Shown: positions 9,598-20,185 of the stretch, one piece after another | How positions within the stretch are numbered: position 1 is the stretch's first letter | Layout of the letters: each line of letters starts with the position of its first letter | NCBI RefSeq assembly: GCF_000196255.1 | Contig: NC_006371.1 | Coordinates: forward strand, 2,039,595-2,103,594 | Reading direction: 5' to 3' | Length of the DNA: 64,000 nt | Origin: Photobacterium profundum SS9 | GTDB taxonomy: Bacteria; Pseudomonadota; Gammaproteobacteria; Enterobacterales; Vibrionaceae | The notes under the pieces: generated by a model | Told to the model about the DNA's origin: nothing | The model's database searches: none | The model's input: only the letters and a program-made list of their open reading frames with translations | Position numbers and translations under genes: made by a program

Positions 9598-9964
9598 ATA
9601 TCCTATGTTGGCTCATATCGTTAGTTAAGCATCACAAGCATACCTGTGATTGTTAATAAAGATGAGGCTAGTCCTGAATTGTGCCTTTTACCAATCATGC
9701 AATATAAATCATACATATGAGCCAAGCATTCTACGTCCACCGACCTAAAGGTGAGCAATAAATAACCACATCTATGGTTGTCATGATTCACTTAACCGGG
9801 CCATCCAATCAACTTATTTGGTCTATAAAGCAACAAAAACTTTTTATACGCACACGTTTAGAATTATATGCCATTTAGATCGTATTTGATAAAACGGTCA
9901 TTCCTAATTGACTAATTTAACATTATATTAACCATGACTTTACTGTAAATGGATTTACGATGTT
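9598..9964. other. Intergenic region, 367 bases, promoters only
   Basis: This gap separates the divergent membrane protein gene and the second chemoreceptor gene. It is AT-rich and must hold both promoters. A small inverted repeat AACCACATCTATGGTT lies near 9761-9779. I see no reading frame with a ribosome binding site and no RNA gene. Confidence 0.4.
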
Positions 9965-11962
9965 ATGAAATTATCGATTGCACGAAAACTCAGACTGAGC
10001 TTTTTGTTGGTTACAACCCTCTTTTTATTCTCTTCTGTCGCACTGTATAAGTTGGTATCCCAAGTAGAAACCAATGCCAACTCCTTGCTAAACGTTGACT
10101 TGCCCACAGTCGATGCTAGTCGCTCTCTACAGCAATCGGTACAAGCTTCAATGTCATCGGTTCGGGCTTATATGTTACTTGGCGCAAATAAAAATACCGC
10201 GGCTGAATTACAAAGCGAACTCGCAAAAACAATTGCTTCGGTTGACGTATTATTACCGACACTACAAGCACATTTAACCTCAGAAAATTATGACCAAATA
10301 GACCTACAGTGGAAGAGCCTAGTCAATGCGCAAAGCGAGATAATGCGCATCAGTCATACTGAAGATAATCTCCCCGCTCACACCTTGTTATTAAATGAAG
10401 CGGCACCTATTGCAGAAGTCGCGCTTGACCAACTTCAAGGCTTGTTAAATGAAGAAGAAAATAATCCTTTTGGCGGTGATAGAAAGCGTTTAATTAAAGT
10501 CTATGCCGATAGCTATAATTCGCTAGCGAACAGCCTTAGTGTACTGCGTGATTTTTTATTGTATGGCGAGCAAGAGTACTCAGACAAATACAATGATTTA
10601 ATTATCAGTCATAAAAAATCAGTCGCTGAAATAAATGCTAAAATCGACCGCTTAAGTGAAAGTGATGTGAATTTGTGGCGACTATTTGAAGAGATGCAGA
10701 AAATGTATCTCCCATTAGCAGATCAAGTTATCGCATTGCGCCAAGCACCAGATTGGAACAAAGCGAACTTCATGATGACCAATAACGTCATTCCAATCGC
10801 CACCAAACTTGAATTATCACTCGAGAAAATAGTACAAAACCAACAAACAATCGCACAGGCAAGCGGCTTCGCCATCAATACGAGTGTTGCCAATGTTATA
10901 TGGATGCTTGTGGTTACCGCCATTATTGCAAGCTTGAGCGCCTTTATTATTGCGACATGGTTAGGCCGTAATATTGGCTTACGGCTAAGTATTATAGCTA
11001 AACGTGCAGAAGATATTTCCCTCGGTGATTTTTCAGGCCGCCCACTAAAAAATAGTGGTTCAGATGAACTGGCAACATTAATGGTTACAGTAAACCGTAT
11101 GACAGAGTCGCTCTCTTCTTTAGTCCAAGGCGTTTCAAACAAAGCCGATGACGTTGATTCAAGCATGGCGAGTTTACTTAATATTAATGCTAAAACAGCC
11201 AATGAAACACAGAATCAAGCGAATAAAGTGGGATCTATGGCAACAGCCATTGAAGAGCTTTCTGTCACGACAAATGAAACTGCTCAAAACACACAAGATG
11301 TCTCTGCAAGCTTGCAGACGTCGACAGAATACTTAACCAGTGGTGAGCAAGCACTCACTCAAAATAAGCTAACCGCCGAAGAACTTCATCAATTAATTGA
11401 AAGTGCCAGTGGCATGGTGCACAGTTTAAGTGAAGAAAGTAACCGTATAGAGCGAGTGACCGAGGTAATAGAAAGCCTTGCACAGCAAACGAATCTATTA
11501 GCATTAAATGCAGCAATCGAAGCCGCAAGAGCTGGCGAGCAAGGCAGAGGTTTTGCGGTTGTTGCCGATGAAGTTCGATTATTGGCACAACGTACAACAG
11601 ACTCGACCACAGAAATTAATAGCATTGTTGAAGCAATTCAAAGCTCAACCGTACAAGTAGTTAAGGTTATTGGCGAGAGTCAAAGGTTAGTACAAACAGG
11701 CGCGCAGCAAACGTCCACAGCCAGTAATATGCTGCTTGAAACCATTAATCAAATGCAGGATGTTTCGCAAAAAGTCAGTGATGTTGCTGTGGCTACCGAA
11801 CAACAATCTTCGGTTTCACAATCATTGGCAGATATCGTTCATCAGCTATCAGATTCTGCTAATGACGTCTCCAATAACTGTGACGACGCAAATACCACAT
11901 CACAAGAAATCAAACATAAAGTGGTCGATTTAAATAACGAAATGGCAAAATTTACGGTGTAA
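9965..11962 (+). CDS. Methyl-accepting chemotaxis protein with large helical ligand-binding domain
   Basis: A 665-residue chemoreceptor. The first membrane segment is at about 11-30, and a helical periplasmic domain of about 275 residues follows. It resembles a double four-helix-bundle type (helical bimodular) by its length and helix-rich composition. The second membrane segment is at about 311-334, then HAMP ([14 protein letters not shown]) and the signalling domain with [17 protein letters not shown] at about 509-526. There is no CheR-binding pentapeptide at the C-terminus (EMAKFTV). Helical bimodular domains in relatives bind organic acids such as TCA intermediates, but the ligand here is inference only. 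Monocistronic, with a hairpin terminator after it. Confidence 0.93.
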   Translation: MKLSIARKLRLSFLLVTTLFLFSSVALYKLVSQVETNANSLLNVDLPTVDASRSLQQSVQASMSSVRAYMLLGANKNTAAELQSELAKTIASVDVLLPTLQAHLTSENYDQIDLQWKSLVNAQSEIMRISHTEDNLPAHTLLLNEAAPIAEVALDQLQGLLNEEENNPFGGDRKRLIKVYADSYNSLANSLSVLRDFLLYGEQEYSDKYNDLIISHKKSVAEINAKIDRLSESDVNLWRLFEEMQKMYLPLADQVIALRQAPDWNKANFMMTNNVIPIATKLELSLEKIVQNQQTIAQASGFAINTSVANVIWMLVVTAIIASLSAFIIATWLGRNIGLRLSIIAKRAEDISLGDFSGRPLKNSGSDELATLMVTVNRMTESLSSLVQGVSNKADDVDSSMASLLNINAKTANETQNQANKVGSMATAIEELSVTTNETAQNTQDVSASLQTSTEYLTSGEQALTQNKLTAEELHQLIESASGMVHSLSEESNRIERVTEVIESLAQQTNLLALNAAIEAARAGEQGRGFAVVADEVRLLAQRTTDSTTEINSIVEAIQSSTVQVVKVIGESQRLVQTGAQQTSTASNMLLETINQMQDVSQKVSDVAVATEQQSSVSQSLADIVHQLSDSANDVSNNCDDANTTSQEIKHKVVDLNNEMAKFTV

Positions 11963-11993
11963 ATCGGCTTAATATCGAGTTACAAAGCAAATA

Positions 11994-12038
11994 AAAACCA
12001 GCCCTACTCCTACAATTCAGTAAGAGTGAGCTGGTTGT
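11994..12038. terminator. Hairpin between convergent chemoreceptor genes, probable bidirectional terminator
   Basis: AACCAGC at 11996 pairs with GCTGGTT ending at 12036, with an inner ACTC/GAGT extension. A-rich sequence lies on the left. It sits between two convergent genes and would end both transcripts. The T-run on the right is weak (GTTGTT). Confidence 0.6.
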
Positions 12039-12061
12039 TACCTCAAGATTAGATTCACACA

Positions 12062-13795
12062 TTATGCCAGTTTAAAGTGCTCAACAACCTCGACTAATTG
12101 CGCTTTCGTTTCCGCTAGTTGAGCTGTACTCAAGCGTGTTGCTTTACCGCTTTCATCTAGTTCTGCAATCATGGTTTGAATCGCTTCCATATTACGAGAA
12201 ATCTCGTTTGTCACGACACTTTGCTCTTCAGCAGCAGTAGCTATTTGGGTATTAAGCGAGTTGATATCAGCAATCGATACGGTCATGGCATCTAACGATA
12301 CAGTGCTTTGTGCTGTCGCGGCGGCAGAGGCTTGGCAACCTTGCTTCGTTTTCTCCATTGCCGATACAACAGAACTCGTGCCTGACTGCAACTTCGTTAG
12401 CATCTCATTAATTTCTTTAGTGCTTTTTTGGGTTTGATCGGCTAATGCTCGCACTTCATCGGCAACAACCGCAAAACCTCTGCCTTGCTCACCCGCCCTC
12501 GCGGCTTCAATCGCAGCATTTAACGCCAGTAAATTGGTCTGTTCAGCGATGCTACCTATTACCCCTAACACACTGCTAATTTTACCAATATCTAGATTTA
12601 AGGTATGGATAGAGCCAGACATATGCTCAACTTCATTCACTAAAGCTTCGACACTCTGTACTGACTGCCCAACTAACGTTTTGCATTGTTCAGCCTGCTG
12701 CGTTGATTGTTCTGTTAACTGTGCTGCTGATAAAGCACTTTGAGCGACAGAATCGGCCGTTGCACTCATTTCTGTAATCGCCGCGACGGCTTGTTCGGTC
12801 TCAGCGACATGCGTCGCCATTAAAGATTGGTTATGTTCTGCATGCGCAGAAATTTGCCCTACCCCATCACCCAATATTTTGGTCGAATCTGATACACCCA
12901 GCATGAGCTTCTGTAAGCTTGCCGTAAATTGATTTATCGCTCCTGCTATCTGACCAAGTTCATCTTTGCTATACACATCTAATCGGTTGGTAAGATCCCC
13001 TTCTCCCCCCGCTAAATCAGTGACAACGTCACGAAGCCCAGTTATAGGGCGATAAGCTATATTCACCAACACAATACTGATTATAATGATCACCACGCCA
13101 GCGATAACCAATGCCAAAGTAATCGCATTATTGAGTGCACTCGTATCTTGCTCGATAAAGGCTTTATCGATGTAACCCGTTAACAACCAAGTCTTATCAC
13201 CCACTGCCACGGGGTATTCCGCTTTAATTAAATCACCTGACACTTTATTACTGAATAATGATGTACCAGTCTGATCAGTTAACTCAAGATAGCTACCTTT
13301 AGCCGTCGAACTTTCTAGCAAGCTTTGAATATCACCCAGATCAATAAAGAAAATATCACCTCGTCCATTGGCTCCCGGCTTAATCACTGTAATCACAGTC
13401 TTGCCTTGATCAGTAAAGATATCACTAACGGTTACCTTATCACCCGCAGCCTTCACCATAGACACTAATGGTTCAGTAATCGTAGGATCAGTCACCGTAC
13501 CAGTATCAGTAAAAACCATCCCTTGAATGATTTTATTGATGCGATAGAACCCAGACTGTTCCTGTAACTCTGCTAACCCTGATGAACTTGTATCTATATT
13601 TTCAGCGAGTAAGATTTTATTTTTAATATCACCAGAAAGCTTATCACGCACCAAATTAAGCTGATGGTTTATATTGTTAATACTGTTATCGTTAATATAC
13701 TGACTAATATAATAATTCACGCTTAAATATGACGTTGATACTGCAAGAGCAATAATAAACCCAAATAATGTGTATATTTTACCTTTAAAAGACAT
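12062..13795 (-). CDS. Methyl-accepting chemotaxis protein with Cache-type periplasmic sensor
   Basis: A 577-residue chemoreceptor. Membrane segments lie at about 8-28 and 226-247. The periplasmic part of about 195 residues contains beta-rich stretches ([50 protein letters not shown]) typical of a dCache_1 sensor. It is followed by HAMP and the signalling domain with [17 protein letters not shown] at about 425-442. The conserved Cache motif for amino acids is not obvious, so the ligand is open. The gene lies 76 bases from the 3' end of the mgl operon on the same strand but behind its terminator, so it is a separate unit. Confidence 0.93.
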   Translation of the reverse strand: MSFKGKIYTLFGFIIALAVSTSYLSVNYYISQYINDNSINNINHQLNLVRDKLSGDIKNKILLAENIDTSSSGLAELQEQSGFYRINKIIQGMVFTDTGTVTDPTITEPLVSMVKAAGDKVTVSDIFTDQGKTVITVIKPGANGRGDIFFIDLGDIQSLLESSTAKGSYLELTDQTGTSLFSNKVSGDLIKAEYPVAVGDKTWLLTGYIDKAFIEQDTSALNNAITLALVIAGVVIIIISIVLVNIAYRPITGLRDVVTDLAGGEGDLTNRLDVYSKDELGQIAGAINQFTASLQKLMLGVSDSTKILGDGVGQISAHAEHNQSLMATHVAETEQAVAAITEMSATADSVAQSALSAAQLTEQSTQQAEQCKTLVGQSVQSVEALVNEVEHMSGSIHTLNLDIGKISSVLGVIGSIAEQTNLLALNAAIEAARAGEQGRGFAVVADEVRALADQTQKSTKEINEMLTKLQSGTSSVVSAMEKTKQGCQASAAATAQSTVSLDAMTVSIADINSLNTQIATAAEEQSVVTNEISRNMEAIQTMIAELDESGKATRLSTAQLAETKAQLVEVVEHFKLA

Positions 13796-13821
13796 ACGTT
13801 GAATTCCTATTTCAATTAAAC

Positions 13822-13856
13822 GAAAAAAGGCAAAGAGCGATTAGCTCTTTGCCTTT
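13822..13856 (-). terminator. Rho-independent terminator of the mglBAC operon
   Basis: On the minus strand GGCAAAGAGC-TAATC-GCTCTTTGCC is followed by TTTTTT. The 10-base perfect stem ends about 15 bases after the mglC stop. It separates the mgl operon from the chemoreceptor gene that begins at 13795. Confidence 0.92.
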
Positions 13857-13870
13857 GTCGTTACTTATTA

Positions 13871-14881
13871 TTATTTTTTGTTTGCATACTTCATTGAATC
13901 AAGCGCTACTGCGAAAATAATAATGCCGCCTTTAATAATGTACTGCCAGTAAGGGCTAACACCAATATACGTCATGCCGTAGTTAATCACGGTAAAGATT
14001 AATACCCCTGTTACAACACCTGCAACACTACCTACACCACCCGCAAATGACACACCACCCACTACACAGGCAGCAATGGCATCAAGTTCGTACATGAAAC
14101 CAAGGTTGTTAGTCGCACTACCAATTCGCCCCGCTTCTAACATGCCGCCAAATGCGTAGAACACACCCGATAAGGCATAGATTTTAAGCAGTGTGATCGG
14201 CACGTTAACACCCGATACTTTTGCCGCTTCTGGATTACCCCCAATCGCAAAAATGTTCTTACCAAAAACAGTTTTATTCCATATAATCCAGACAAATATG
14301 ATGGCAATAATGGCGTAAAACGTAAGGTACGATAATCTAAAATCACCAAAGCGAATAAAGCCTTGAGCAAATTCAGAAAAACGCTCATCAAAACCAGCAA
14401 CCGGTGATGCCCCTACGGAATCAAAGTATAGTGAGTTAACACCGTATACCATGATCATTGAACCCAGTGTGGCTATAAACGGGGTCACATGTAAATACGC
14501 AACGATAATGCCGTTAATCAAACCGATTAGCGCACCCACGGCACACACAACGATAATGACGCCAACAATTGGGATTTCACCAACATTGGGAAAAACCTTA
14601 TTAACGTTATCTGCCGCTTGAAGCAAGGTAGCCGATAATACCGCAGCCAAACCTACCTGACGACCTGCGGATAAATCAGTACCTTGGGTAACAATAAGCC
14701 CTGCAACACCCAATGCAATAATAATACGTACAGATGATTGGGTAAGAATATTACTCAGGTTTCTTAAGCTTAAAAAGCTTGGTTCTTGAATAATAATAAT
14801 TGTTAATAAAATAAATAGTACTGCATAAATGCCCCCTTCTTTGAGGTAGCGCATCATGCTGAGTTTTTTTAAAGTTTCCAT
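13871..14881 (-). CDS. mglC: Galactose/methyl-galactoside ABC transporter permease MglC
   Basis: A 336-residue inner membrane permease of the ribose/galactose class (BPD_transp_2). It has about 8-10 hydrophobic segments, and the motif ALGVAGLIVTQGTDLSAGRQVG near residue 55 and SGVFYAFGGMLEAGRIGSAT near 235 match MglC closely. GGVSFAGGVGSVAGVVTGVL is the conserved loop that couples to the ATPase. It begins 12 bases after mglA ends, with AAGGA before the ATG. It forms the homodimeric channel for beta-galactosides and galactose. Operon order is mglB-mglA-mglC, as in enterics. Confidence 0.95.
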   Translation of the reverse strand: METLKKLSMMRYLKEGGIYAVLFILLTIIIIQEPSFLSLRNLSNILTQSSVRIIIALGVAGLIVTQGTDLSAGRQVGLAAVLSATLLQAADNVNKVFPNVGEIPIVGVIIVVCAVGALIGLINGIIVAYLHVTPFIATLGSMIMVYGVNSLYFDSVGASPVAGFDERFSEFAQGFIRFGDFRLSYLTFYAIIAIIFVWIIWNKTVFGKNIFAIGGNPEAAKVSGVNVPITLLKIYALSGVFYAFGGMLEAGRIGSATNNLGFMYELDAIAACVVGGVSFAGGVGSVAGVVTGVLIFTVINYGMTYIGVSPYWQYIIKGGIIIFAVALDSMKYANKK

Positions 14882-14893
14882 TAACCCTAATCC

Positions 14894-16405
14894 TTAAAGG
14901 TAACGAGAGGCCAAACTGAGAATTTCATTCTGTGTGGTATTTTTTGTTTCTACGATGCCAGCAGCACGACCATTACTCATCACGAGTATGCGATCAGTAA
15001 TACCTAAAAGTTCAGGCATTTCGGAAGAGATAATAATTATCCCTTTATCTTTATTTGCCAATTCTAATATCAGCTGATAGATTTCAAATTTCGCACCAAC
15101 ATCAATACCTCGCGTAGGCTCATCTAACATTAAGATTTCAGGGCCGGTTAATAACCAGCGTCCAATAATGATTTTTTGCTGGTTCCCGCCAGATAACGAA
15201 CCAATCATGGTTTTATGCGACGGTGTTTTCACACTCATGGCATCGATTACCCACTGAGTATCGCTTTTCATTTTTCGGTTACTGAGTAGCCCAAAGCCTT
15301 CTTTATATTGTTCAACATTCGCTACCAAAGAATTAAATGTAATATCGAGGTTGCTATAAATCCCAGTAGAGCGTCGCTCTTCTGTCACTAACGCAAAACC
15401 ATTATTAATGGCTTCGTGGGCATCTTTATTCTTTAGGTGTTTACCATGTAAAATAATATCGCCGCTGCTGCGTTCACGAATACCGAATAATGTTTCTACA
15501 ATATCGGTTCGCTTCGCCCCCACTAATCCAGCAATACCTAGAATTTCACCTTTACGAAGTTCAAAACTAACATCGTTAACAGAAGGCTGATTCAACGCCG
15601 TTAAATTCTTTACAGCTAAAATGGTTTCTTTCGGCGTATTTGTTTTTTCAGGAAATCGCTGCGTTAGTTCACGTCCAACCATCATGCCGATGATTTGATC
15701 CATGGTTAAACCTTCTAACGGGCGAGTATCAACCCAAATACCATCCCGTAAAATGGTAATTTCATCGCAGATTTCAAATATTTCTTCCATCTTGTGAGAA
15801 ATGTAAACAATGCCACAGCCTTTCTCTTTTAGCTTTTTAATGATCTTGAATAGGTGATTAACTTCTTTTTCAGTTAATGACGATGTTGGCTCATCCATAA
15901 TCACAATTTTTGCGTCATAAGAAAATGCTTTTGCAATTTCTAACATCTGCATTTGAGATACAGATAAGGTCGCGACTTTTACATTAGGGTCGATATCAAT
16001 ATCGAGTTCTTCAAATACTTTTTTAGTTTCTTCGTACATTTTCTTTTGATCAACAAAGAAACCTTTTGTCGGATAACGGCCAAGCCAAATATTATCCATA
16101 ACGGTACGCTGCAGAACCTGATTAAGTTCTTGGTGCACCATAGAAACACCGGCTTCTAGCGCTTCTTTTGATGATGAAAAATTAATGCTTTTACCTAAGA
16201 AAACGATATCCCCTTCGTTTTTCTCATAGATCCCAAATAAGCATTTTAATAACGTCGATTTCCCTGCTCCATTCTCTCCCATTAATGCGTGAATAGAATG
16301 AGGGCGTACTTTCAAGTTTACTTTATCGAGAGCTTTAACCCCAGGGAACTCTTTACTTATTCCTGTCATTTCTAACAGAAATTCATTTTTATTTATTGTA
16401 GTCAT
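14894..16405 (-). CDS. mglA: Galactose/methyl-galactoside ABC transporter ATP-binding protein MglA
   Basis: A 503-residue tandem ATPase. The first half has Walker [17 protein letters not shown] (about 42-57), signature [14 protein letters not shown] and Walker [12 protein letters not shown]. The second half has the degenerate Walker A position GLVGAKRTD, signature [15 protein letters not shown] and [13 protein letters not shown]. Two unequal ATP sites of this kind define the sugar class 2 ABC ATPases. Length and motifs match E. coli MglA (506). It energises import through MglC. The ribosome binding site is weak, and 66 bases with a GC-rich hairpin separate it from mglB. Confidence 0.95.
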   Translation of the reverse strand: MTTINKNEFLLEMTGISKEFPGVKALDKVNLKVRPHSIHALMGENGAGKSTLLKCLFGIYEKNEGDIVFLGKSINFSSSKEALEAGVSMVHQELNQVLQRTVMDNIWLGRYPTKGFFVDQKKMYEETKKVFEELDIDIDPNVKVATLSVSQMQMLEIAKAFSYDAKIVIMDEPTSSLTEKEVNHLFKIIKKLKEKGCGIVYISHKMEEIFEICDEITILRDGIWVDTRPLEGLTMDQIIGMMVGRELTQRFPEKTNTPKETILAVKNLTALNQPSVNDVSFELRKGEILGIAGLVGAKRTDIVETLFGIRERSSGDIILHGKHLKNKDAHEAINNGFALVTEERRSTGIYSNLDITFNSLVANVEQYKEGFGLLSNRKMKSDTQWVIDAMSVKTPSHKTMIGSLSGGNQQKIIIGRWLLTGPEILMLDEPTRGIDVGAKFEIYQLILELANKDKGIIIISSEMPELLGITDRILVMSNGRAAGIVETKNTTQNEILSLASRYL

Positions 16406-16430
16406 AGCGGCATTAACCAGAAGGTTATAA

Positions 16431-16456
16431 AAGCGGGAAAAGAACGTCTCCCGCTT
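16431..16456 (-). other. Intercistronic hairpin between mglB and mglA
   Basis: AAGCGGGA at 16431-16438 pairs with TCCCGCTT at 16449-16456 over a 10-base loop. It lies directly after the mglB stop, in the leader of mglA. Hairpins at this place in binding-protein operons usually protect the upstream message or cause partial termination, which gives more binding protein than ATPase. No T-run is present, so full termination is unlikely. Confidence 0.7.
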
Positions 16457-16471
16457 CTAGTTGGCAGAAAA

Positions 16472-17449
16472 TTAGTTTAGGTTACTTTTATCAACGCCAA
16501 CGTACGGTACACGTACAACTTTATTCTCTATTTTCCAATTTGTTCCTTCACCCGCAGGAAGACCATTTGCAAGGTTACGGGTTAATTCAAATGTTGCTTT
16601 TGCTTGGTTACTTGCATCATTCAATACTGTGCCTGCCATTTGGCCAGAACGTACCATCGCTAATGCTTCACTCAATGCATCCACACCGAATACAGGGAGC
16701 TCGGTTTTACCTGCCGCTTTCAATGATTCTACAGCACCCATTGCCATGCCATCGTTGTTAGCAATTACAACTTCAATCTTATTACCGTTAGGTCCTGAAA
16801 CCCATGCGTCCATCTTATCTTTGGCCATTGCGGTATCCCACATGGCAGTATCAAGATGTAATTGTTCTGTTTTATACCCTTTTTCGTTCAATGTTTTGAT
16901 TACATAACTAGAACGTGCTTCAGCATCTGGGTGTCCAGGTTCACCTTTAAGTAAAACATACTGAATAACACCATCGTTATTTAAATCCCAATTGGCATTT
17001 TCTGACCACTGCTTAGCAATCAGCCCGCCTTGAATAATGCCTGACTCTTTTGAATCTGTTCCGACATAATATGCTTTGTCGTAACTTGCTAATGCAGCAG
17101 CTGATGGTTCTTTGTTATAAAAAACAATTGGCACATCATCCATTTTTGCTTTTTTAATAATAACGGGCGCCGCCGCAGGATCAACCAAGTTTATTGCAAG
17201 GGCTTGTACACCACGCGCAAGCATAATATCAATCTGATCATTCTGCATTGATTGGCTATTTTGCGAGTCATTCATTAACAAACGAACATCTTTGTCTTCA
17301 TCTGCAACTTTCACGATAGCTTGACGAACAACGGCCATAAAGTTGTCATCATATTTGTAAACCGTAAAACCAAGCGTCGTTTCAGCAAGTGCGCTAGTAC
17401 CGAAAGACATTCCGGCGCATAGAGTAGCGAGTATAGTCAGTTTTTTCAT
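16472..17449 (-). CDS. mglB: Galactose/glucose-binding periplasmic protein MglB
   Basis: A 325-residue binding protein with a signal peptide cleaved after SALA (about residue 22). The mature N-terminus [15 protein letters not shown] is the MglB fold start. The calcium-binding loop DLNNDGVIQ is visible near residue 155, as in E. coli Mgl[18 protein letters not shown] and [18 protein letters not shown] are sugar-binding segments, with the Asn and Asp expected to touch the hexose. It delivers galactose or glucose to MglAC and in relatives also to the Trg-type chemoreceptor. It is first in the operon, with AGGATTAG before the ATG. Confidence 0.95.
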   Translation of the reverse strand: MKKLTILATLCAGMSFGTSALAETTLGFTVYKYDDNFMAVVRQAIVKVADEDKDVRLLMNDSQNSQSMQNDQIDIMLARGVQALAINLVDPAAAPVIIKKAKMDDVPIVFYNKEPSAAALASYDKAYYVGTDSKESGIIQGGLIAKQWSENANWDLNNDGVIQYVLLKGEPGHPDAEARSSYVIKTLNEKGYKTEQLHLDTAMWDTAMAKDKMDAWVSGPNGNKIEVVIANNDGMAMGAVESLKAAGKTELPVFGVDALSEALAMVRSGQMAGTVLNDASNQAKATFELTRNLANGLPAGEGTNWKIENKVVRVPYVGVDKSNLN

Positions 17450-18281
17450 CGAACTAATCCTGTCAATTATTATAGTTATACTGCTTTGTAGGGAGAGGTT
17501 CGAGCAATATCCTCTGCTCGATTGACCTTTCTAAGTGAAGTCTACATTGATTGGAATTAGGTTTAACGTGACCGATACGGTGTTAATGTAAACGTTCCCC
17601 CAATGTAACAATGGTTACAGTTGCGTAATATTGGTTGGTTTTACCAACTTTGTAACCGATTAATATTCATACACCTATAAAGTACCCATTGGAATAAAAT
17701 TAATAAATTTATTCCTAATAATCATAATGATATGCTTATAATTCATATGAACAAAATGCATTCACACTACAAATAACACCCCTGTTACTCATAGGAAACC
17801 GTGATTACCTTACAAAAAACAAGCATTACAAACAATCTAATTGACTACACTATCATAAAGAAAAAATCACCTTTAAAACCTATGATTTTATTGAATATTA
17901 ATAAATTTAATTTCCCTTCTTCTTATTAAAAAAGCACATATGACAAAATGTAAAATTTGTGACACAACTATCAATGCTGTAACACCCAGTAGATACAACC
18001 CTTTGAAAACCTTTTATATAAACATTGTAAACGTAACCACTTTCACTAATAAATCATAAATTTATCCCTCGCCCCCAGTGGAACCGCACCTTGTTACGTT
18101 CAAGTTACAACCCAAGTGAAATAAAGGCTATCGTGACTATTTATTCCAGAAAATAGCCACTAAGCGCTTGATCTATTAGATTTGTAAGGGTGTAATAGCA
18201 AAACAAATAATTAACACTACTAATACATCTGTTTTTACATAAAATTAAATCGTATCTCTTTAAGCTCTGAGGAATAGTTGT
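17450..18281. promoter_or_regulatory. 832-base AT-rich region between mglB and the thioesterase gene, with two dyads
   Basis: This region must hold the divergent promoters. I see two perfect dyads: TGTAAC-AATG-GTTACA at 17604-17619 and GTTGGT-TTT-ACCAAC at 17634-17648. A further TGTAACC half site follows near 17651. Both lie about 155-200 bases upstream of mglB and look like operator sites, but they do not fit the GalR/GalS consensus (GTGTAANCGNTTACAC) in spacing. There is no convincing reading frame and no RNA gene. The great length for two simple promoters is notable. Confidence 0.5.
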
Positions 18282-18767
18282 ATGAAAGGTGGACAGCGTG
18301 ATGTAACACTCCGTTTTTTAGCAGAACCGAGTGACGTTAACTTTGGTGGTAAAGTCCATGGCGGGGCGGTAATGAAATGGATCGATTTAGCTGCTTATGC
18401 CTGCTCTGCCGGATGGAGTGCTAAATACTGTATTACCGCTTATGCTGGTGGGATTCGTTTCGTTGCCCCTATTCAAGTAGGCAACCTTGTCGAAGTCAGT
18501 GCCAAGGTTATTTATACAGGGCGCTCTTCAATGCATATTGCGATAGATGTACAGGCAAGCGATCCTAAACTATTAGAACGCCGTCTAACTACGCATTGTA
18601 TTGTCATTATGGTTGCTGTTGATGAAGACGGTAAATCAACGCCTATTCCAAAATGGATTCCACAGACCCCTGAAGATATTGAATTACGTGATTCAGCCAT
18701 TAAATTAATGAATATGCGTAAAGAAATCGGGGAAGAAATGGAAGCACATGTAAAGTATTTAAAATAA
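18282..18767 (+). CDS. Acyl-CoA thioesterase, hotdog fold (YciA/ACOT-like)
   Basis: A 161-residue single hotdog-domain hydrolase that would split fatty acyl-CoA to free acid and CoA in the cytoplasm. The N-terminus has VTLRFLAEPSDVNFGGKVHGGAVMKWID, where the His-Gly-Gly of the long helix and the preceding Asn/Asp mark the active-site region of the cytoplasmic acyl-CoA hydrolase family (the family motif is PxDTNxxGxxFGGxLM, here with KVHGG). A GRSSMHI strand and a C-terminal PKWIPQTPEDIEL follow. The start has GAGGAA upstream. Monocistronic, with a terminator. Substrate chain length is not evident. Confidence 0.88.
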   Translation: MKGGQRDVTLRFLAEPSDVNFGGKVHGGAVMKWIDLAAYACSAGWSAKYCITAYAGGIRFVAPIQVGNLVEVSAKVIYTGRSSMHIAIDVQASDPKLLERRLTTHCIVIMVAVDEDGKSTPIPKWIPQTPEDIELRDSAIKLMNMRKEIGEEMEAHVKYLK

Positions 18768-18816
18768 TGCAATTTGGCGTTACTGTTACATAGAATTTAA
18801 AAATAAAGCAACAAAC

Positions 18817-18846
18817 AAAAAAGGCCCGATAATCGGACCTTTTCTA
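18817..18846. terminator. Bidirectional terminator between thioesterase gene and uxuA
   Basis: AAAAAAGGCCCGAT and ATCGGACCTTTT form a stem with A-run on one side and T-run on the other. It lies between two convergent genes and is the expected end for both. Confidence 0.85.
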
Positions 18847-18867
18847 AAATTTATTTTATTTTTATTT

Positions 18868-20052
18868 TTATTTTGTAAAGAATGCGCGCTTTAATGCCAT
18901 TTCCAAACCTCGAACTTCAGCAAGGCCTTTTAAGCGACCTATAGCCGAGTAACCAGGGTTCGTTTTTTTATTCAAATCATCTAACATCTGATGACCGTGA
19001 TCTGGTCGCATTGGTATTAACCGTACATCACCAGCATCATCACGGCGTTGTTCTTCTTTTAGAATTTCCATCACGACGTTATACATATCAACATCACCAT
19101 CAAGGTGCGCTGCTTCATGGAAGCTAAGCTGATTATCTTCACGTTGAGTCGAACGCAAATGAGTGAAATAAATACGATCACCGTGTTGTCTAATCATATT
19201 CACTAAATCATTATCACCACGTGCACCATACGAACCAGTACACATTGTGATGCCATTCATTTGGCTTGGTACTTCAGCGGTTAGCCAATCAATATCTTCA
19301 ATCGTTGAAACGATACGAGGTAGACCTAAAATTGGCCGTGGTGGATCATCTGGGTGTACTGCCATTTTCAAACCGTTAGCATCACAGATGGGCATTAATT
19401 CTTTTAGGAAGTACACCATATGTTCACGAAGTTTATCTTTCGTAATACCATCATAAAGATCTAATTGGGCTTGGAATTCTTGTAATGTATAGCCTTCTTC
19501 TGCGCCAGGTAACCCAGCAATAATATTGCCCGTTAATTTAGCAATATCGGCATCAGACATATTATCAAAATAGATTTTTGCTTGTGCTTGTTCTTCATCA
19601 GAATAAGCACCTTCGGCACTTGGACGTTTTAAAATATGTAATTCAAAAGCGGCAAATGCAATTTGGTCAAACCGTAATGCTTTAGAGCCATCATCCATTT
19701 CAAATTCAAGATCAGTACGAGTCCAATCTAGAACGGGCATAAAGTTATAACAGACAGTATCAATGCCGCATTCAGCTAAGTTGCGTAATGTTTGTTTATA
19801 GTTATCAATCCACAACTGGTAATTACCCGTTTGAGTTTTGATCTCTTCGTGTACAGGAACACTCTCAACCACTGACCATGTAAGGCCTTTATCTTCGATT
19901 AAAGCCTTACGAATAAGAATTTCTTCTTTCGTCCACACTTCTCCGTTGGGAATATGGTGTAACGCGTTCACAATGCCCGTCGCTCCCGCCTGACGAATAT
20001 CGTTCAGAGAAACTGGGTCATTAGGACCATACCAGCGCCAAGTTTGTTCCAT
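18868..20052 (-). CDS. uxuA: Mannonate dehydratase UxuA
   Basis: Converts D-mannonate to 2-keto-3-deoxygluconate in the cytoplasm, the third step of glucuronate breakdown. The N-terminus [16 protein letters not shown] is the family start. The chosen ATG at 20052 has AAAGGTG upstream and gives 394 residues, the exact length of E. coli UxuA. An upstream in-frame start at 20076 has no such site. [20 protein letters not shown] near 240-260 and [12 protein letters not shown] near the C-terminus hold the metal-binding His residues, and [12 protein letters not shown] is also conserved. It follows the regulator gene on the same strand, separated by a hairpin. Confidence 0.96.
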   Translation of the reverse strand: MEQTWRWYGPNDPVSLNDIRQAGATGIVNALHHIPNGEVWTKEEILIRKALIEDKGLTWSVVESVPVHEEIKTQTGNYQLWIDNYKQTLRNLAECGIDTVCYNFMPVLDWTRTDLEFEMDDGSKALRFDQIAFAAFELHILKRPSAEGAYSDEEQAQAKIYFDNMSDADIAKLTGNIIAGLPGAEEGYTLQEFQAQLDLYDGITKDKLREHMVYFLKELMPICDANGLKMAVHPDDPPRPILGLPRIVSTIEDIDWLTAEVPSQMNGITMCTGSYGARGDNDLVNMIRQHGDRIYFTHLRSTQREDNQLSFHEAAHLDGDVDMYNVVMEILKEEQRRDDAGDVRLIPMRPDHGHQMLDDLNKKTNPGYSAIGRLKGLAEVRGLEMALKRAFFTK

Positions 20053-20150
20053 GACAATCACCTTTTGCAGACACACTTAACCCGCTCGAAAATTATTGAC
20101 GAGTAAAGTATTTAAAAATTTAATTAACTGTCACTTAGAAGTAGCAGTTC

Positions 20151-20185
20151 TAAATAAAGACCAACAAGGACATTGGTCTTATTTA
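20151..20185 (-). terminator. Hairpin overlapping the stop of the uxuR-type gene
   Basis: AAGACCAA at 20157-20164 and TTGGTCTT at 20173-20180 form a perfect 8-base stem. On the minus strand this is followed by TATTTA, like a modest terminator. The stem includes the regulator stop codon. It may separate regulator from uxuA or attenuate readthrough. The GACCAA/TTGGTC arms also resemble half sites of the uxu operator but in inverted, widely spaced order, so a role as operator is less likely. Confidence 0.5.

Noticed and set aside
13026..13032. Possible frameshift in the Cache-type chemoreceptor because of dense stop-free frames on the other strand
   Set aside because: The protein is continuous with all domains at normal spacing, so nothing is broken.
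17450..18281. Small RNA or riboswitch in the long mgl upstream gap
   Set aside because: No conserved riboswitch core or stem-loop plus T-run was seen. The region is only AT-rich with two dyads.
20157..20180. GACCAA/TTGGTC arms as a UxuR operator for uxuA
   Set aside because: The half sites face the wrong way and are 8 bases apart. The position at the regulator stop fits a terminator better.
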